From NCBI GenBank assembly GCA_963727235.1, contig CAVSFZ010000020.1, forward strand, positions 1-64,000: a stretch of 64,000 bases of DNA, given 5' to 3'. Of this stretch, positions 8,521 through 16,202 are shown piece after piece (within the stretch, counting starts at the first letter, position 1; each line of letters begins with the position of its first letter). The notes under the pieces were generated by a model. That model was not told the DNA's origin and did not search any database. It was given only the letters and a program-made list of their open reading frames with translations. The position numbers were made by a program, and so were the translations under genes. The stretch is from CAVPTL01 sp963727235 (GTDB lineage Bacteria > Actinomycetota > Thermoleophilia > Gaiellales > JAICJC01).

Positions 8521-10599
8521 CTAGCGGCGCGAGGGTCGGGATTCGTGGGAGGTGCGTGAGGGCCACCAGATTCGTGCGCCGAGGTCGAGCACGAGGGCGG
8601 GGACGAGCACGCTTCGCACGAGGGTGGTGTCGAGCAGGACGCCGAGGGCGACGACGAAGCCGATCTCGGTGAGTGCGACGAGTGGGAGCACGCCGAGTAC
8701 GAGGAACGTGCCGGCCAGAACGATGCCTGCTGAGGTGATGACGCCGCCGGTGACGGCGAGGCCGCGCAGCATTCCTTGTCGGGTGCCGTGGAGTGGTGTT
8801 TCTTCGCGGACGCGGGCCATCAGGAAGATGTTGTAGTCGACGCCGAGCGCGACCAGGAAGAGGAAGGCGAGTAGTGGGAAGGACGGGTCGGTGCCGGCGA
8901 ATCCGAAGAGCTTGGTGAAGATCACGGAGCTTGCGCCCAGCGCGGCCAGGTAGGAAACGACGACTGTTGCAACCAGGAGCAGCGGGGCGATGAGGGCGCG
9001 CAGGAGGATGATCAGGATCACGAGTACCACCGTCAGGATCAGTGGGACGAGCAGCTTGTTGTCGCGTGCGGAGGCTGCGCGGAGGTCGTGTTCCTCGGCT
9101 GTCGGCCCGCCGACGGTGACGTCGGTGCCTCCGGCGTGCTTCACCGCGCTGCGCAGTGGATCGATCACGTCGAAGGCGCTGGTCGAGTAGGGGTCGGCAG
9201 CGAGTGTCACCGAGAGTTTCGTGCCTGGCGGTCCCTGTTCGGTGCGAGACGAGACGTCTGCGACGCCGGGGACGCCCGCGGCGGCTTTGGCGACGGCCGC
9301 GACGCGCGCGGCGTCGGGGACGATGACGACGGTGGGAGCGTTGGATCCGGCGGGGAAGGACCGTGAGATCAGCTGTTGTCCGCGTACGGCCTCGGGTTCT
9401 CCGCGGAACGAGTCCGCGGTGGTGAGGTCGGTGGAGAACGTCGCCAGGCCGGTGGCGAGCACGAGCAGAATGGCGAGGGTGCCGATCCAGGTCGCTCGGG
9501 GGCGTCGCGCAATGCGATCTCCAAGCCGCCGCCAGCGGCCGTGCGTCGCGTCCGCGCCGGTATCACCGGGGTGTGGCACAAACGGCCAGAAAGCGCGTCG
9601 CCCGCCGATCAGAAGCAGCGCCGGCAGCAGCGTCAGCGACGAGATCATTGCCAACCCCACCCCGACTGCTGAGAGGGGACCAAGGCCTGCGGTGGAGTTG
9701 ACCTCTGCGAGCGTGACGACCAGCAGCGCAGCGATGACGGTTCCCGCGGAGGCGACGATCGCAGGCGCCGCACCGGTGAGCGCGAGGCGCATCGCCCGGT
9801 AGGTGCTCTCGTTACGTCGCAGCTCCTCCCGGTAGCGGGCGACCAGCAGCAGGGCGTAGTCGGTGCCCGCGCCGAACACCAGGATCAGCGCAATCCCCGC
9901 CGTCTGACCATTCACCGTCACCCCAACCTCGGTCAGTGCAAAGCCGGCCGCCCGCAGTAACTGCTCGGCAGCCACCACCGAGAGAATCGGGATGATCCAA
10001 AACACCGGGCTGCGATAGATCAGCACCAGCAGCACCAACACCAGCACCAGCGCGGCGGCGAACAGGGTGGTGTTGATCCCGCTGAACACCTTGATCGCAT
10101 CGGTCGAGTACCCGGCCGGGCCGGATACCTCTGCCTGAAGGCCGTCTCCGCGCTCAGCGTGCGCGCGGGCTCGGATCTCATCCACCGCCGAGGTCAACGC
10201 GTCGGCATCGCCGGAGACGGCGAGCGGGGTGACCACCAGCACGGATGTCCCATCTTTGGACGGCAGTGGCGGTGATGTCTGGCGGGAGTGCGCGACCGGG
10301 TCTGAGTTCAGTTTGTCGGCGAATGCCGCGATCGCCTGGCGGTCATCCGCCGTCAGGCCTCCGTCTCGGTGGAATACCGTTACGGCGGGTGTTTCGGCGC
10401 CGGAGGGGAACTGGCGTTGCTGGTCGAGCGAGCGCACCGACTCTGCACCGGCGGGAAGGAACGTGGACGGATCATTCTGCTGAGCGTTTTGGAACTTCGT
10501 CCCCAGCGGCGCGGCGAGGGCGATCAAAACGAGCGCCACCCCGAACACCAGCCACCGACGGCGCCGACCGACCGAGATCGCACACAGCAGCGAGGTCAC
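8521..10599 (-). CDS. MMPL/RND-family exporter
   Basis: A 692-residue membrane protein with the MMPL plan of one N-terminal helix, a large external loop (about 40-175), six helices, a second loop, and six more helices. Both halves carry the proton-relay style motif, FGAGTDYALLL in the first and LGVDYNIFLM in the second. It fits the MmpL/HpnN-type proteins that move lipids, pigments or drugs across the inner membrane using the proton gradient. It is last in the photoreceptor-headed operon; its ATG overlaps the preceding stop by four bases. In this setting a membrane lipid or pigment is a reasonable cargo, but that is inference. Confidence 0.92.
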   Translation of the reverse strand: MTSLLCAISVGRRRRWLVFGVALVLIALAAPLGTKFQNAQQNDPSTFLPAGAESVRSLDQQRQFPSGAETPAVTVFHRDGGLTADDRQAIAAFADKLNSDPVAHSRQTSPPLPSKDGTSVLVVTPLAVSGDADALTSAVDEIRARAHAERGDGLQAEVSGPAGYSTDAIKVFSGINTTLFAAALVLVLVLLVLIYRSPVFWIIPILSVVAAEQLLRAAGFALTEVGVTVNGQTAGIALILVFGAGTDYALLLVARYREELRRNESTYRAMRLALTGAAPAIVASAGTVIAALLVVTLAEVNSTAGLGPLSAVGVGLAMISSLTLLPALLLIGGRRAFWPFVPHPGDTGADATHGRWRRLGDRIARRPRATWIGTLAILLVLATGLATFSTDLTTADSFRGEPEAVRGQQLISRSFPAGSNAPTVVIVPDAARVAAVAKAAAGVPGVADVSSRTEQGPPGTKLSVTLAADPYSTSAFDVIDPLRSAVKHAGGTDVTVGGPTAEEHDLRAASARDNKLLVPLILTVVLVILIILLRALIAPLLLVATVVVSYLAALGASSVIFTKLFGFAGTDPSFPLLAFLFLVALGVDYNIFLMARVREETPLHGTRQGMLRGLAVTGGVITSAGIVLAGTFLVLGVLPLVALTEIGFVVALGVLLDTTLVRSVLVPALVLDLGARIWWPSRTSHESRPSRR

Positions 10600-11501
10600 G
10601 CCATCCGCTCGCTGAGATCGCGGGGCCGCGCGGCGGTGATGGCGGCTCGGGCGGCGGTGTCGAAGCTCGTCAGTTCAAACGGCACCAGGGTTTGCAGGCG
10701 GTTGTCGTGGGCGATCGTTGGGTTTCGGAGTCCGTCGATCAGTGGTCGGGCGACGCCGGCTTGGACTGGGGTGACGAGTCGCAGCCATAGCGATGAGAGT
10801 CTGGGGGTGAGGAAGGGCACTTCGATGATGATCGGGTGGCGGTGGCGTATGCGGGCGATGCGTTCGATCATCTGGCGGTAGGTCATGACTTCGGGGCCGC
10901 CAGCGTCGTAGGTTTGGCCGATTGCTTCTGGGTTGCCGCAGACTCCTGCGATGTAGCGGGCGATGTCAGTGATGGCGATCGGTTGAGTGGGCGTTGACAC
11001 CCAGCGCGGGCAGATCATTCCCGGCAGCCGGTCGACCAAGGCGAGGATCGTGTCGAACGCAGCGCTTCGCGGCCCGACGACCATGCCGGCGCGAATCGTG
11101 GTGACCGGGACGCTTCCGGAGGCGAGATGGCGCTCGGTCTCGCGGCGGCTCTGGAGGTGTTCAGAGAGGTCGTCGGATTCGTCTCCCAGGCCGCCCAGGT
11201 ACACGATCTGGTGGACGTCCTGACCCGCTGCTGCGCGTGCGACGATCGTGGCCGCACGGCGGTCTCGGGCGGCAAAGTCGGTATGGCCGAGCGAGTGGAC
11301 GAGATACACCACGACATCCACCCCCTCGAGGGCTCGGTGGACGCTGGTGGGGTTGGTCACGTCTGCGGTCACCCAGCGGACGTTGGCGCCACCGTCAGCG
11401 TGCGCCCGGCGGGAGACCGCGATCACCTGGTGTTCACGTGCGAGGATCGGGAGCAGCGCCGATCCGACCGTGCCAGACGCGCCGAAGACCGCGATTCTCA
11501 T
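10596..11501 (-). CDS. NAD(P)-binding atypical SDR (NmrA/epimerase-like)
   Basis: 301 residues. The N-terminal Rossmann motif is MRIAVFGASGTVGSALLPIL (GxxGxxG), with VRWVTADVTNPTSV and VVVYLVHSLG following as in atypical short-chain dehydrogenases of the NmrA/complex-I-39-kDa type. A short upstream open extension was rejected because the Rossmann fold begins at the ATG at 11501, which overlaps the previous stop (ATGA). Similar oxidoreductases accompany LitR/CarH-type photoreceptors in other bacteria, which supports a light-linked role. The substrate is unknown. Four-base overlaps on both sides show tight coupling. Confidence 0.88.
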   Translation of the reverse strand: MRIAVFGASGTVGSALLPILAREHQVIAVSRRAHADGGANVRWVTADVTNPTSVHRALEGVDVVVYLVHSLGHTDFAARDRRAATIVARAAAGQDVHQIVYLGGLGDESDDLSEHLQSRRETERHLASGSVPVTTIRAGMVVGPRSAAFDTILALVDRLPGMICPRWVSTPTQPIAITDIARYIAGVCGNPEAIGQTYDAGGPEVMTYRQMIERIARIRHRHPIIIEVPFLTPRLSSLWLRLVTPVQAGVARPLIDGLRNPTIAHDNRLQTLVPFELTSFDTAARAAITAARPRDLSERMA

Positions 11502-12040
11502 GGTGCCACCCGATCGATCAGGCCCTGAAAGTAGCGGCGGCTGACCCGTGCGTGGAGGCGTGCTTGGATCTGATCGTATAGCTCGCCGGTCCACGGCGGC
11601 GCTCCGGGGCGCGCCGCGAGCGTGGGGTGGTAGCCGGCGATGGCCGAGCGCAGCTCGACACGATCGGCAGCGCCGCGCATCGAGAGCGTGATCGATCCGG
11701 CGGCGCGGCGCGCGAGCATGCCTCCGGTGATCGGATAGGTCGTCGACACAGCGTCCGTGGTCACGGAGAGCTGCGGTGTTCCGAAGCGAAGGAGCGTCGG
11801 TCCGCGGCGTGCGACACGAAGCTCCAGACCGCTGCCGCGGCGGCACGTTCGCACGAGCCCGCGAGTCAGACGCTCGACCTCGGGCCAGTATGCGGCTCCG
11901 AGCGTCTTCGCGCCGTCAACTGTGCGGTCGACGACCGGCCGGGGAACGACCATCCGCTGTGTCGATTCGATCGCGCCGTCGCTTCGCCGCCGGTGCGACG
12001 ACGACCACACGCCGGCCTCGCGCGACCGCGGTCGGATCAT
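11498..12040 (-). CDS. Conserved protein of unknown function
   Basis: 180 residues, with a basic, poorly structured first 30 positions and a more regular part from RMVVPRPVVDRTVDGAKTLG onward. There is no signal peptide or membrane segment, and no motif I can name. TYPITGGMLARRAAGSITLS suggests a beta-rich core, as in lipid-binding or SRPBCC-like folds, but this is weak. The ATG overlaps the upstream stop (ATGA), and its own stop overlaps the next start in the same way, so the gene is real and translationally coupled. The strict placement between the membrane protein and the SDR suggests they work together. Confidence 0.7.
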   Translation of the reverse strand: MIRPRSREAGVWSSSHRRRSDGAIESTQRMVVPRPVVDRTVDGAKTLGAAYWPEVERLTRGLVRTCRRGSGLELRVARRGPTLLRFGTPQLSVTTDAVSTTYPITGGMLARRAAGSITLSMRGAADRVELRSAIAGYHPTLAARPGAPPWTGELYDQIQARLHARVSRRYFQGLIDRVAP

Positions 12041-12528
12041 CGCCACACCCACACCAGCGCGGCGAGGGCGTACACCACGGCATAGGCCGCGGTGAGCCCG
12101 ATCACGATCGACGCCGGCGTGTTTCTGACCGTGAACCCGGTCGAGCGCAAGAACCCGATCTTGACCAGCTCGCCACACACCATCAGTAGCGCGAACGCGG
12201 TCAGCAGGCGACCGGGGCCGGCCGTTGTGACCAGGCTTGCAAGCAGCGCCAGGTGAGCGAGGTTGTTGAAACAGACAAACACCATCGCGACGATCTCGCG
12301 TTCCAACAGCCGGTCCCAGATCGCCGCCACGAGCCCGAGGGTCGCGATGCCGATCAGCACCAGCTCGGCAACTCTGACCCTGCCGGGGGTCGACCATCCG
12401 GTCGTGATCGAAGTTGCCAGCGCCGCGTACGCGCAAAGAAACGCGCAGGACTTGACGGCGGTCTCGATCCAGCCGAGCGGGCCCCATCGAGCCACATGCC
12501 AGGTGGCGGCCTTGCGTTCGCGACTCAC
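12037..12528 (-). CDS. Small integral membrane protein in photoreceptor operon
   Basis: 163 residues with four hydrophobic helices, around AVKSCAFLCAYAALATSI, VLIGIATLGLVAAIW, LALLASLVTTAGPGRLL and IVIGLTAAYAVVYALAALVW. No catalytic motif is visible. GTG at 12528 overlaps the regulator's stop (GTGA). A longer open frame runs upstream but only as a shadow of the regulator gene. Function unknown; the position directly behind a CarH/LitR regulator suggests a membrane response to light. Confidence 0.75.
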   Translation of the reverse strand: MSRERKAATWHVARWGPLGWIETAVKSCAFLCAYAALATSITTGWSTPGRVRVAELVLIGIATLGLVAAIWDRLLEREIVAMVFVCFNNLAHLALLASLVTTAGPGRLLTAFALLMVCGELVKIGFLRSTGFTVRNTPASIVIGLTAAYAVVYALAALVWVWR

Positions 12529-13430
12529 CGCACTTCCGCCGCGACCCGAGCGGCGGCTGTCACCGGATCGACATCGAGGAGCGTCGCGCCGATCTCGTCG
12601 GCGACCCGGCGCGTCGCCCCTCGTCCCGCAAGGGCGATCGGCACCGTCGAAGTTCGAGTCTCCCCCGCGAGCGCGCGCAGCCGCGACGACTTGGTCGATG
12701 CCAGCACGATGATGTTTGGTGCGAGCTGGGCAGCGGCTTCGATCAAGGTTGATTGCGGGGTGTTTGCGCCCAGGTAGGTGATTCGCCAGCCGTGACCGCG
12801 CAGCGCGATCCCAAAACAGATCAGACCCAGGTCGTGCTGCTCGCCGCTCGGGCATGCCAAAAGGGCGCGTGATCCGCCGCCGCCGTCCCAGCCGCGGGCG
12901 AGTCCCAAAAGGCGGCCGCGGACAAGGCTGGTCGCGAAATGCTCCTCGGCGATCGTCGCGCTCCCGTCCGCCCACCGGTCACCGAGATCAATGAGATAAG
13001 GCACGATCACCTCCGAGATCACGGTCGCGACCCCCCAGTCGGCCAGCAGACGATCGAGCACGGCATGCGCACCGGCATCGTCAAACCGCGCTAGCACTTG
13101 GGTAAGGCGCGAGCGCGCATCCTCGATCCCGTCCACCACCGGCCCGGGGTCGATGGCCGGGAGAGCAGGCACGTCTCCAGCCGGAGATGCGAGCACCGCT
13201 TCGGCCGCCTGCCGCGCTGACACTCCCGCCCGAAGCAGCTCCTGCATCGTGCGAACCCGGCGCTCGTCCTCCGGCCCGTACAGACGAAAGCCTCCTTCGG
13301 TGCGCACCGGGTGCAGCAGCCCGTACCGGCGCTCCCACGCTCGCAGCAAGGTGGGTGACTCTCCCACGCGGTCGCTCAGCTCGCCGATGCGAATTCGCGG
13401 TCCGGTTTCAGGGTCGGGCGTGGCCATCAC
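12525..13430 (-). CDS. litR: CarH/LitR-type B12-dependent photoreceptor regulator (MerR family)
   Basis: About 301 residues in three parts. The MerR-type winged helix fills residues 12-80 (IRIGELSDRVGESPTLLRAW, then ERRYGLLHPVRTEGGFRLYG). The helical cobalamin-cap domain holds the exact W-x9-EH signature, WADGSATIAEEH. The Rossmann B12-binding domain holds the E-x-H-x-x-G motif, SGEQHDLG. These residues distinguish light-sensing adenosylcobalamin regulators from other MerR proteins: in the dark the B12-bound tetramer represses, and light breaks it. The start is GTG 13430 or ATG 13427. It heads a five-gene operon and is divergent from a secreted protein, folE and an ECF sigma gene. Symbol given by family (CarH is the other name); orthology not tested. 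Confidence 0.9.
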   Translation of the reverse strand: MMATPDPETGPRIRIGELSDRVGESPTLLRAWERRYGLLHPVRTEGGFRLYGPEDERRVRTMQELLRAGVSARQAAEAVLASPAGDVPALPAIDPGPVVDGIEDARSRLTQVLARFDDAGAHAVLDRLLADWGVATVISEVIVPYLIDLGDRWADGSATIAEEHFATSLVRGRLLGLARGWDGGGGSRALLACPSGEQHDLGLICFGIALRGHGWRITYLGANTPQSTLIEAAAQLAPNIIVLASTKSSRLRALAGETRTSTVPIALAGRGATRRVADEIGATLLDVDPVTAAARVAAEVR

Positions 13431-13436
13431 TCACAG

Positions 13437-13491
13437 AGTATACACACTTTCTACAGACACTTGACAAGTAGGAGATGACTATGTACAGTCC
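13437..13491. promoter_or_regulatory. Divergent promoter region with palindromic operator
   Basis: A perfect palindrome, ACTTGACAAGT, lies at 13461-13471. It contains a forward -35 box (TTGACA, 13463-13468), followed after 17 bases by TACAGT (13486-13491), and in reverse a TTGTCA facing the regulator gene, with AT-rich TATATA/TATACT text at 13437-13444. A repressor bound at the palindrome would cover both -35 elements. Autoregulation by the CarH/LitR protein is the natural reading; binding is not shown. Confidence 0.6.
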
Positions 13492-13542
13492 ACCCTCGCT
13501 TACGTCAAGTGTTTGTCCAAAGTACGTCTAAGGAGATTCTCG

Positions 13543-14151
13543 ATGACTCGCAAGCTCAGATGGCTGGCGCCGTTCCTGGCACTGGCCGCGACAATGGTTG
13601 CCGCAACGGCCAGCGCCGCCACCGCGCAGACGGTGCAACTGGACGGCGTTCGCACCACGCTGTGGACCGACCCGGCCACGACCAAGGTGCTGCTCGCCAA
13701 CAAGATCGTGCCGCTTCCCACCCACGGCACCTACATCGACGTCAAGTGGACTCCGCACGGCCCGTCGGTTGGCTACGGTTTCCCGATCCCCAACGGCCGA
13801 GTCGACGCAGCCACGCTGGCGGGCTACATCAACCACACCGGCGGGCTGAAGTTCGTCAACCTCACCAACGGCAAGAAGCTGTCGCTGACCAACTTCCGGA
13901 TCGTGATCGACGCACATCCGCGCCTGACCGCGATCGTCAACGGCAACCCGAAAGTGCGCGTATCGATTCTGCGCCTCGACCTGTCCAACGCCGCGGTATC
14001 CAAGCCGCTGCCCTACGTCCGAGTCGGAAACGTCGGCGCCTACCTCAACTCGACCGCCGCCAGCGCGCTCAACAGCGCTCTGGGCGTGTCGTTCTTTGCC
14101 CCCGGCATCAAGCTCGGCAGCGCGCAGGTCAACGCGCACGTCGCCGGATAA
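13543..14151 (+). CDS. Secreted protein of unknown function, predicted light-regulated
   Basis: 202 residues. The ATG at 13543 follows AAGGAG; residues 1-28 form a signal peptide (basic MTRKLR, hydrophobic WLAPFLALAATMVAA, cleavage near ASAATAQ). The mature part is beta-rich with FPIPNGRVDAATLAGYINHT, GGLKFVNLTNGKKLSLTNFR and LTAIVNG, a pattern seen in secreted actinobacterial proteins and loosely like HtaA-type domains, though the haem ligands cannot be confirmed. It lies directly behind the divergent photoreceptor promoter and ahead of a strong hairpin, so it may be made at higher level than folE downstream. Confidence 0.72.
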   Translation: MTRKLRWLAPFLALAATMVAATASAATAQTVQLDGVRTTLWTDPATTKVLLANKIVPLPTHGTYIDVKWTPHGPSVGYGFPIPNGRVDAATLAGYINHTGGLKFVNLTNGKKLSLTNFRIVIDAHPRLTAIVNGNPKVRVSILRLDLSNAAVSKPLPYVRVGNVGAYLNSTAASALNSALGVSFFAPGIKLGSAQVNAHVAG

Positions 14152-14160
14152 CCCATCCAC

Positions 14161-14200
14161 GGCGGGTGTCTGCGGGCGAGACCGTCCGCAGACACCCGCC
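14161..14200 (+). terminator. Perfect 15-bp hairpin between secreted protein and folE
   Basis: Bases 14161-14175 pair without mismatch with 14186-14200 around a 10-base loop (left arm GGCGGGTGTCTGCGG). There is no T run, so it may be a partial terminator or an mRNA 3'-end stabiliser that sets the ratio between the secreted protein and the folE-sigma pair. Confidence 0.65.
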
Positions 14201-14221
14201 CGCAACAGCATGGGAGATGAA

Positions 14222-14833
14222 GTGAACGCCATCAGCCCCGCCCTCACCGACATCACGTCGATCACCCCGCTGCCCCCAGCCGTCGACATCGCGGCAGCCG
14301 AGACAGCGACCCGCAGCCTTCTACGTGCCCTGGGAGCGGACATTACCCACGAGTCGCTCACCGACACCCCCGCGCGAGTGGCGCGCATGTACGCCGAGCT
14401 ACTCACCCCCGAGCCGTTCGACCTCACCACCTTCCCAAACGACGAAGGCTACGACGAACTCGTAATCGCACGCAACATCCCCTTCCACTCCCTCTGCGAA
14501 CACCACCTGCTGCCATTTCACGGCGTCGCGCACGTCGCCTACCTCCCCAACGAGCGGATCCTCGGACTCTCCAAACTGGCCCGCGTCGTTGACCTGTTCG
14601 CGGCCGGGCTACAAGTCCAGGAACGACTCACCCGGCAGGCGTCGAACTGGCTACAAGAGCACCTCGAGCCGCGCGGCGTCGGGGTCGTGCTCGAGGCCGA
14701 GCACCTCTGCATGAGCCTGCGCGGCGTCACCAAGCCAGGCGTGACAACCGTCACCTCCGCCCTGCACGGCCTGATTCGCACCGACCCACGCACACGAGAC
14801 GAGTTCCTCGCACTCACTCGAGCCAGTCGATGA
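14222..14833 (+). CDS. folE: GTP cyclohydrolase I
   Basis: 203 residues with the whole GTP-cyclohydrolase I fold. Zinc and active-site residues are in IPFHSLCEHHLLPFHGVAHV (Cys and His ligands); GLSKLARVVDLFA and LQVQERLTRQ form the substrate pocket, and CMSLRGVTKPG supplies the third zinc ligand. It converts GTP to 7,8-dihydroneopterin triphosphate, first step to pterins and folate. GTG 14222 has GGAG six bases upstream; ATG 14210 is the alternative. Its stop overlaps the sigma gene start (ATGA). FolE genes near LitR regulators and photolyases are known in other bacteria, where pterin cofactors for light-repair enzymes are a plausible reason, so this may be a second, light-induced copy. Confidence 0.93.
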   Translation: MNAISPALTDITSITPLPPAVDIAAAETATRSLLRALGADITHESLTDTPARVARMYAELLTPEPFDLTTFPNDEGYDELVIARNIPFHSLCEHHLLPFHGVAHVAYLPNERILGLSKLARVVDLFAAGLQVQERLTRQASNWLQEHLEPRGVGVVLEAEHLCMSLRGVTKPGVTTVTSALHGLIRTDPRTRDEFLALTRASR

Positions 14834-15438
14834 CACCCACCGCAACCCACCACCCGCCGCAAAGTCATACACCCCACCTGGGAGACGACGCCATCCAGAA
14901 GCAATTCGCCGCCGGCAACGAACAGGCACTGGAGGAGTGCCACAACCGCTTCGGGCCACTCCTGCTCGCCTACGCGCGCCGATACGTGGGACCAAACGAC
15001 GCAGAGGACATCGTCCAAACAGTCATGATCGAAGCATGGCGAGGCCGAAACCGATACGACCCCACCCGCCCCCTCCAGGCATGGCTCCTCACCATCGTGC
15101 GCCGCCGCGCGATCGACCTCCTCCGCACCCAAAAGACCGTGGTCGAACTCGACGCCGTACGCGAACTCTCCGGAGACGACGGCCGCGAAACCGCCGAACG
15201 GTTCGCCTGGGCCTTCGACGTACGCCAAGCACTAGACCAACTGCCCAACGCACAACGCGAAGCGATCGTGCTCTCCTACTTCGGCGGCCTAACACAGACC
15301 GAGATCGCCACGCGCGTAAACGCCCCCCTCGGCACAATCAAAACACGAACGGCGCGCGGCATGCAGCGCCTCGCCGAGCTGATCGGACGAGCCGACCAGC
15401 GCGAAGGTGTCCAACAACATCCAGCCTCACATGCTTGA
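14830..15438 (+). CDS. ECF sigma factor (LitS-like position)
   Basis: 202 residues. Region 2 is LEECHNRFGPLLLAYARRYV, then GPNDAEDIVQTVMIEAWRGR; region 4 is LDQLPNAQREAIVLSYFGGL, then TQTEIATRVNAPLGTIKTRT. This is a plain group-4 sigma factor, with no extra C-terminal domain and no anti-sigma gene next to it. It overlaps folE by four bases. In Streptomyces coelicolor the LitR regulator works through an adjacent ECF factor, LitS, to switch on carotenoid genes in the light; the same pairing here suggests an equivalent cascade, with targets outside this window or at the divergent promoters. Confidence 0.9.
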   Translation: MTPTATHHPPQSHTPHLGDDAIQKQFAAGNEQALEECHNRFGPLLLAYARRYVGPNDAEDIVQTVMIEAWRGRNRYDPTRPLQAWLLTIVRRRAIDLLRTQKTVVELDAVRELSGDDGRETAERFAWAFDVRQALDQLPNAQREAIVLSYFGGLTQTEIATRVNAPLGTIKTRTARGMQRLAELIGRADQREGVQQHPASHA

Positions 15439-15714
15439 TGTAGATCCTTCGCGTTGCTGCCTTGAGTTTCTTCCGGCGCGGAGGCGAATTCTTCATCGTT
15501 GACCCCAGCGTGGCCCGCTCGACGGTGTCCGCTACCCTCAAGACTGGCCAAGCCCCGGGGTTCGTCGCCGGGTAGTCGGAGCCGCGAGATGCCGCCCCCT
15601 CCACCCGGCGCCAGATGCGCGCCGCTATCACGGACGCCGGGCTTGTAGGTCGAGCGTGGCATGGCTGGCCGTGTGTCGCACGCTGGGGGGCCAGCTGTCG
15701 CCGAAGGGCATAGG

Positions 15715-16076
15715 GTGCTCCCGACGTGGGCTTGCATAATCGTCACCGGTGCCTTCTCCTACACTGGCCGCTACATCACTGAACGGCTGCTGGCGGACGG
15801 CGAGCGCGTGCGCACCCTTAGCCGACGGGAACCACCGGCCGGCCACCCATTAGCCGGCCAGGTCGACGTCGCCCAGCTGCGAATGGACGACCACGAGCAG
15901 CTGACCGACGGCCTGCGCGGAGCGTCAACCTTGTTCAACACCTATTGGATTCGCTTCCGCCGCGGCGACACCACTTTCGAGGAGGCGATCGAGAATTCTG
16001 ACCGACTGTTCCGCGCCGCCATCGCCGCAGGCATCGAGCGGATCCTCCTCATCTCTGTCTCGAACCCCAGCGACGA
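15715..16076 (+). pseudogene. NmrA/SDR-like NAD(P)-binding gene truncated at the repeat
   Basis: The frame opens at GTG 15715 and soon gives IIVTGAFSYTGRYITERLLA, a Rossmann GxxGxxG motif of the NmrA type, then VRTLSRREPPAGHPL, LRGASTLFNTYWIRF and IERILLISVSNPSDE. A normal family member runs roughly another 150 residues with the active site and substrate region. Here the family text ends exactly where the 48-bp tRNA-like repeat begins, and the frame then reads tRNA sequence to a stop at 16173. The cut point is therefore the recombination junction. The product, about 120 native residues, is very unlikely to work. Confidence 0.8.
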
Positions 16077-16124
16077 GCAATGGCCGTCAAGGTCATTCGT
16101 GGGTTCGAATCCCACCCCCGCCGT
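16077..16124 (+). repeat. Right copy of exact 48-bp direct repeat (attR-like)
   Basis: Identical to 8234-8281 and in the same orientation. Only the variable arm, T arm and acceptor strand of the tRNA-Ser-like sequence are present; the anticodon half seen at the left copy is missing, replaced by the truncated NmrA-like gene. This is the arrangement expected when an element carrying a tRNA 3' end recombines into or beside a tRNA gene. Confidence 0.75.
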
Positions 16125-16202
16125 CTGTCTGCTGGCTGAGCCCCTCCCGGGCTGTTCCTCGACTGTGTGCTGAAGGGGAGCATGCGGTAAACCGTTGGCG
16201 CA

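Noticed and set aside
15276..15746. A 156-codon minus-strand frame between the sigma factor and the NmrA-like gene
   Set aside because: It overlaps the end of the ECF sigma gene antisense, has no motif and no ribosome site.
8282..16076. A transposon or phage
   Set aside because: No transposase, integrase, phage structural or replication gene is found between the repeats; only the att-like ends support past mobility.
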